Program-made: the position numbers and the translations under genes
Shown: positions 5,144-6,302 of the stretch, in pieces
How positions within the stretch are numbered: position 1 is the first letter of the stretch
Layout: each line of letters begins with the position of its first letter
Assembly (NCBI GenBank): GCA_937928665.1
Contig: CALFVM010000255.1
Location: 1-6,302, forward strand
DNA length: 6,302 nt
Direction: 5' to 3'
Source of the DNA: an uncultured Candidatus Methylacidiphilales bacterium
GTDB taxonomy: Bacteria > Verrucomicrobiota > Verrucomicrobiia > Methylacidiphilales > CALFVM01
Notes under the pieces: generated by a model
Told to the model about the DNA's origin: nothing
Database searches by the model: none
Seen by the model: the letters and a program-made list of their open reading frames with translations, nothing else

Positions 5144-5718
5144 GGGGTCGTGCTGACGCTCGGACCCGTTTGCCGGACCGGTTTGCCTTTCAAAGCGTTG
5201 ATGCGGGCATCGACGACAATCAGCTCGATCTGAGGTAAGAGATCAGCCGCCTTTTGCTGGGAAACATCCGTGGACCGCCGAACGAGTTCACCTTGTTTTT
5301 CCAGAAGGGTCTGGCCAAGTGGCGAGCTGTAAAACTCAACCAGGCCTTTGAGTTCTTCCTCCGTGAAAAGTTCGGCGTAGATTTTCACGAAAGCCGGACG
5401 GAGCGTGTTCCAACGGTATTGGCTCAAAACCAACTCAAGGACGCGCATCCGGATGACTTCGGCCACTTCCGGGTCGGACAAATCAACGCCCATTCGCTCG
5501 GCCAGAAGATTAGTCTGATTCTCAGCCATTGTCTTGACCCGGTCCAGGGAGTTGTTCATCGACTCCTCCAGTTTCATGATCCGGATGAGCTTGTCGGCCA
5601 GTGCCTCTTTATCGGCTGCCGGCACTTCCGGTGTCGTTGCAGGAGGATCTGCTGCCCGGAGAGAAGCCGCCACCGCCAAAAAACAGAGGCCGGCAAGGGC
5701 GGCGGAACGGAGACGCAT
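5140..5718 (-). CDS. Exported DUF2059-domain protein
   Basis: From the ATG at 5718 the product is 192 residues. A Sec signal peptide (MRLRSAALAGLCFLAVAASL, probable cleavage after RA at 22) leads to a Pro/Ala linker and an all-helical domain. Residues about 113-142 (IYAELFTEEELKGLVEFYSS, then PLGQTLLEKQ) match the hallmark of DUF2059, a family of exported proteins of unknown function. Its N-terminal helices carry Met/Asn/Gln-rich heptads. The frame is open further upstream, but that part overlaps the preceding membrane gene and has no signal peptide. A TATTTT hexamer ends 6 nt before the ATG with TTGTTT 16 nt further up, so it may have its own leaderless promoter as well as read-through from the gene 35 bp upstream. 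Its stop overlaps the methyltransferase start. Confidence 0.85.
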   Translation of the reverse strand: MRLRSAALAGLCFLAVAASLRAADPPATTPEVPAADKEALADKLIRIMKLEESMNNSLDRVKTMAENQTNLLAERMGVDLSDPEVAEVIRMRVLELVLSQYRWNTLRPAFVKIYAELFTEEELKGLVEFYSSPLGQTLLEKQGELVRRSTDVSQQKAADLLPQIELIVVDARINALKGKPVRQTGPSVSTTP

Positions 5719-5724
5719 CTCGAA

Positions 5725-5752
5725 AAAATAGCCTGGGCTGCCGGCAAAACAA
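5725..5752 (-). promoter_or_regulatory. Possible promoter of the DUF2059-methyltransferase pair
   Basis: On the minus strand TTGTTT (5752-5747), a 16-nt spacer and TATTTT (5730-5725, 4 of 6) stand out as AT-rich in GC-rich DNA. The -10 ends 6 nt before the ATG at 5718, and the -35 sits beside the stop of the upstream gene. The position again predicts a leaderless message. Confidence 0.35.
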
Positions 5753-5753
5753 C

Positions 5754-6302
5754 TCACCATTTGGCCTTGCGCCCGGCGGCGGCCCGCGCGGCGGCAAGCA
5801 CCGCTAGCGGAATGAGCCCGTAAACAGAGAGCCACCAACCGGAGCCGAGATCCATGGCCTGCAACACCCGGTCGGCCCACGTGTGGTTGGCCCAGGCTCG
5901 TCCTGCGAGGTAAGCGCCCGCACTCAACCCGGCGACGACCGTCAGCACCCGGGGATCCGGTTTCTTGGGCAATAAAAGAAGGAGCAGAGCCAACGCCAGC
6001 GCGGAGGGAAGGAACCAGATCACCCGCATAGGGGATTTCGGGGGGCCAAGAAAGGCTGCTGCCCAGTCCGCCGTCAGCAATCCCGGGCCCGGCCCCATTT
6101 CAGGTGCCCGAAGGGCCTGAATCAACGAGACACCCCCGAACGGATCACGGGCCAACGCGGACCATTCCGCCCCCCGCATCCAGACGTAACCGTGCAGATA
6201 ATCATCCTCCTCCCCGGCCAGTTGTCGCGCCACTTCGATCGGGCGCAAGGCTGTTCCCGGGTCCGGCCGGTGCAAACGAATCCACGGGAGAAACAGAGCG
6301 AG
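5754..6302 (-). CDS. Multi-pass membrane protein of unknown function, 5' end cut by the window
   Basis: The frame is open from base 6302 to the TGA at 5754-5756, so at least 182 residues are present and the true start lies outside the window. A TTG at 6275 could be read as a start, but the coding frame continues through it. The visible part begins with the end of a hydrophobic helix (LALFLPWIRL). A soluble loop of about 80 residues follows with several Trp and acidic residues (EEDDYLHGYVWMRG). Three transmembrane segments come next, at about 93-111 (VIWFLPSALALALLLLLL), 119-136 and 156-176, and a short basic tail RKAKW ends the protein. I do not recognise the family. The loop after the first helix probably lies in the periplasm. 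The DUF2059 gene starts 35 bp downstream, so an operon is plausible. Confidence 0.7.
   Translation of the reverse strand, partial: LALFLPWIRLHRPDPGTALRPIEVARQLAGEEDDYLHGYVWMRGAEWSALARDPFGGVSLIQALRAPEMGPGPGLLTADWAAAFLGPPKSPMRVIWFLPSALALALLLLLLPKKPDPRVLTVVAGLSAGAYLAGRAWANHTWADRVLQAMDLGSGWWLSVYGLIPLAVLAAARAAAGRKAKW

Noticed and set aside
5719..5880. 54-residue N-terminal extension of the DUF2059 protein
   Set aside because: It is Arg/Ala-rich, overlaps the membrane protein gene in another frame, and would bury the signal peptide that begins at 5718.

Overview
The window is GC-rich, densely coded bacterial chromosome, mostly on the minus strand. It shows no mobile elements, tRNA or rRNA genes, CRISPR arrays or phage genes. 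Several things suggest a Verrucomicrobiota-like (possibly Opitutae) or related Gram-negative lineage: an ECF sigma factor with a small membrane partner and a secreted coiled-coil protein, several short signal-peptide proteins, a xylose-isomerase-like TIM barrel, DUF4126 and DUF2059 proteins, and genes often lacking Shine-Dalgarno sites. This is a judgement from gene content and style; no marker gene fixes the taxon.

Layout. 1-106 (minus) is the start of a DUF4126-like membrane protein running off the left edge. 236-574 (minus) is an unknown 112-residue exported protein. 654-685 is a strong intrinsic terminator for 706-891 (minus), a 61-residue exported peptide with a CX4C core and a Lys/Glu/Asp tail. 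993-2504 (minus) is a three-gene unit read from right to left: ECF sigma factor, single-pass anti-sigma-like protein, exported Pro/Arg-rich coiled-coil protein. A 63-bp intergenic region with a 13-bp palindrome separates the sigma gene from divergent yebC (2568-3293, plus). A sugar isomerase/epimerase-like TIM barrel gene (3418-4302, plus) follows with a good ribosome binding site. Converging on it is a minus-strand unit: a multi-pass membrane protein cut by the right edge (5754-6302), an exported DUF2059 protein (5140-5718) and a beta-class DNA methyltransferase (4319-5143) whose start overlaps the DUF2059 stop as ATGA.

How the parts may work together. The sigma/anti-sigma-like/exported trio looks like an envelope-stress circuit, with the exported protein as possible sensor or effector. 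YebC is a housekeeping expression or translation factor. The methyltransferase has no visible restriction partner.

The most notable pattern is about gene starts. Five genes without a Shine-Dalgarno site have a -10-like hexamer ending exactly 6 nt before the ATG, and the sigma gene has one ending 5 nt before. Two of these have a perfect TTGACA at 17-18 nt spacing. The arrangement predicts leaderless mRNAs. The two genes with clear Shine-Dalgarno sites lack this signature.
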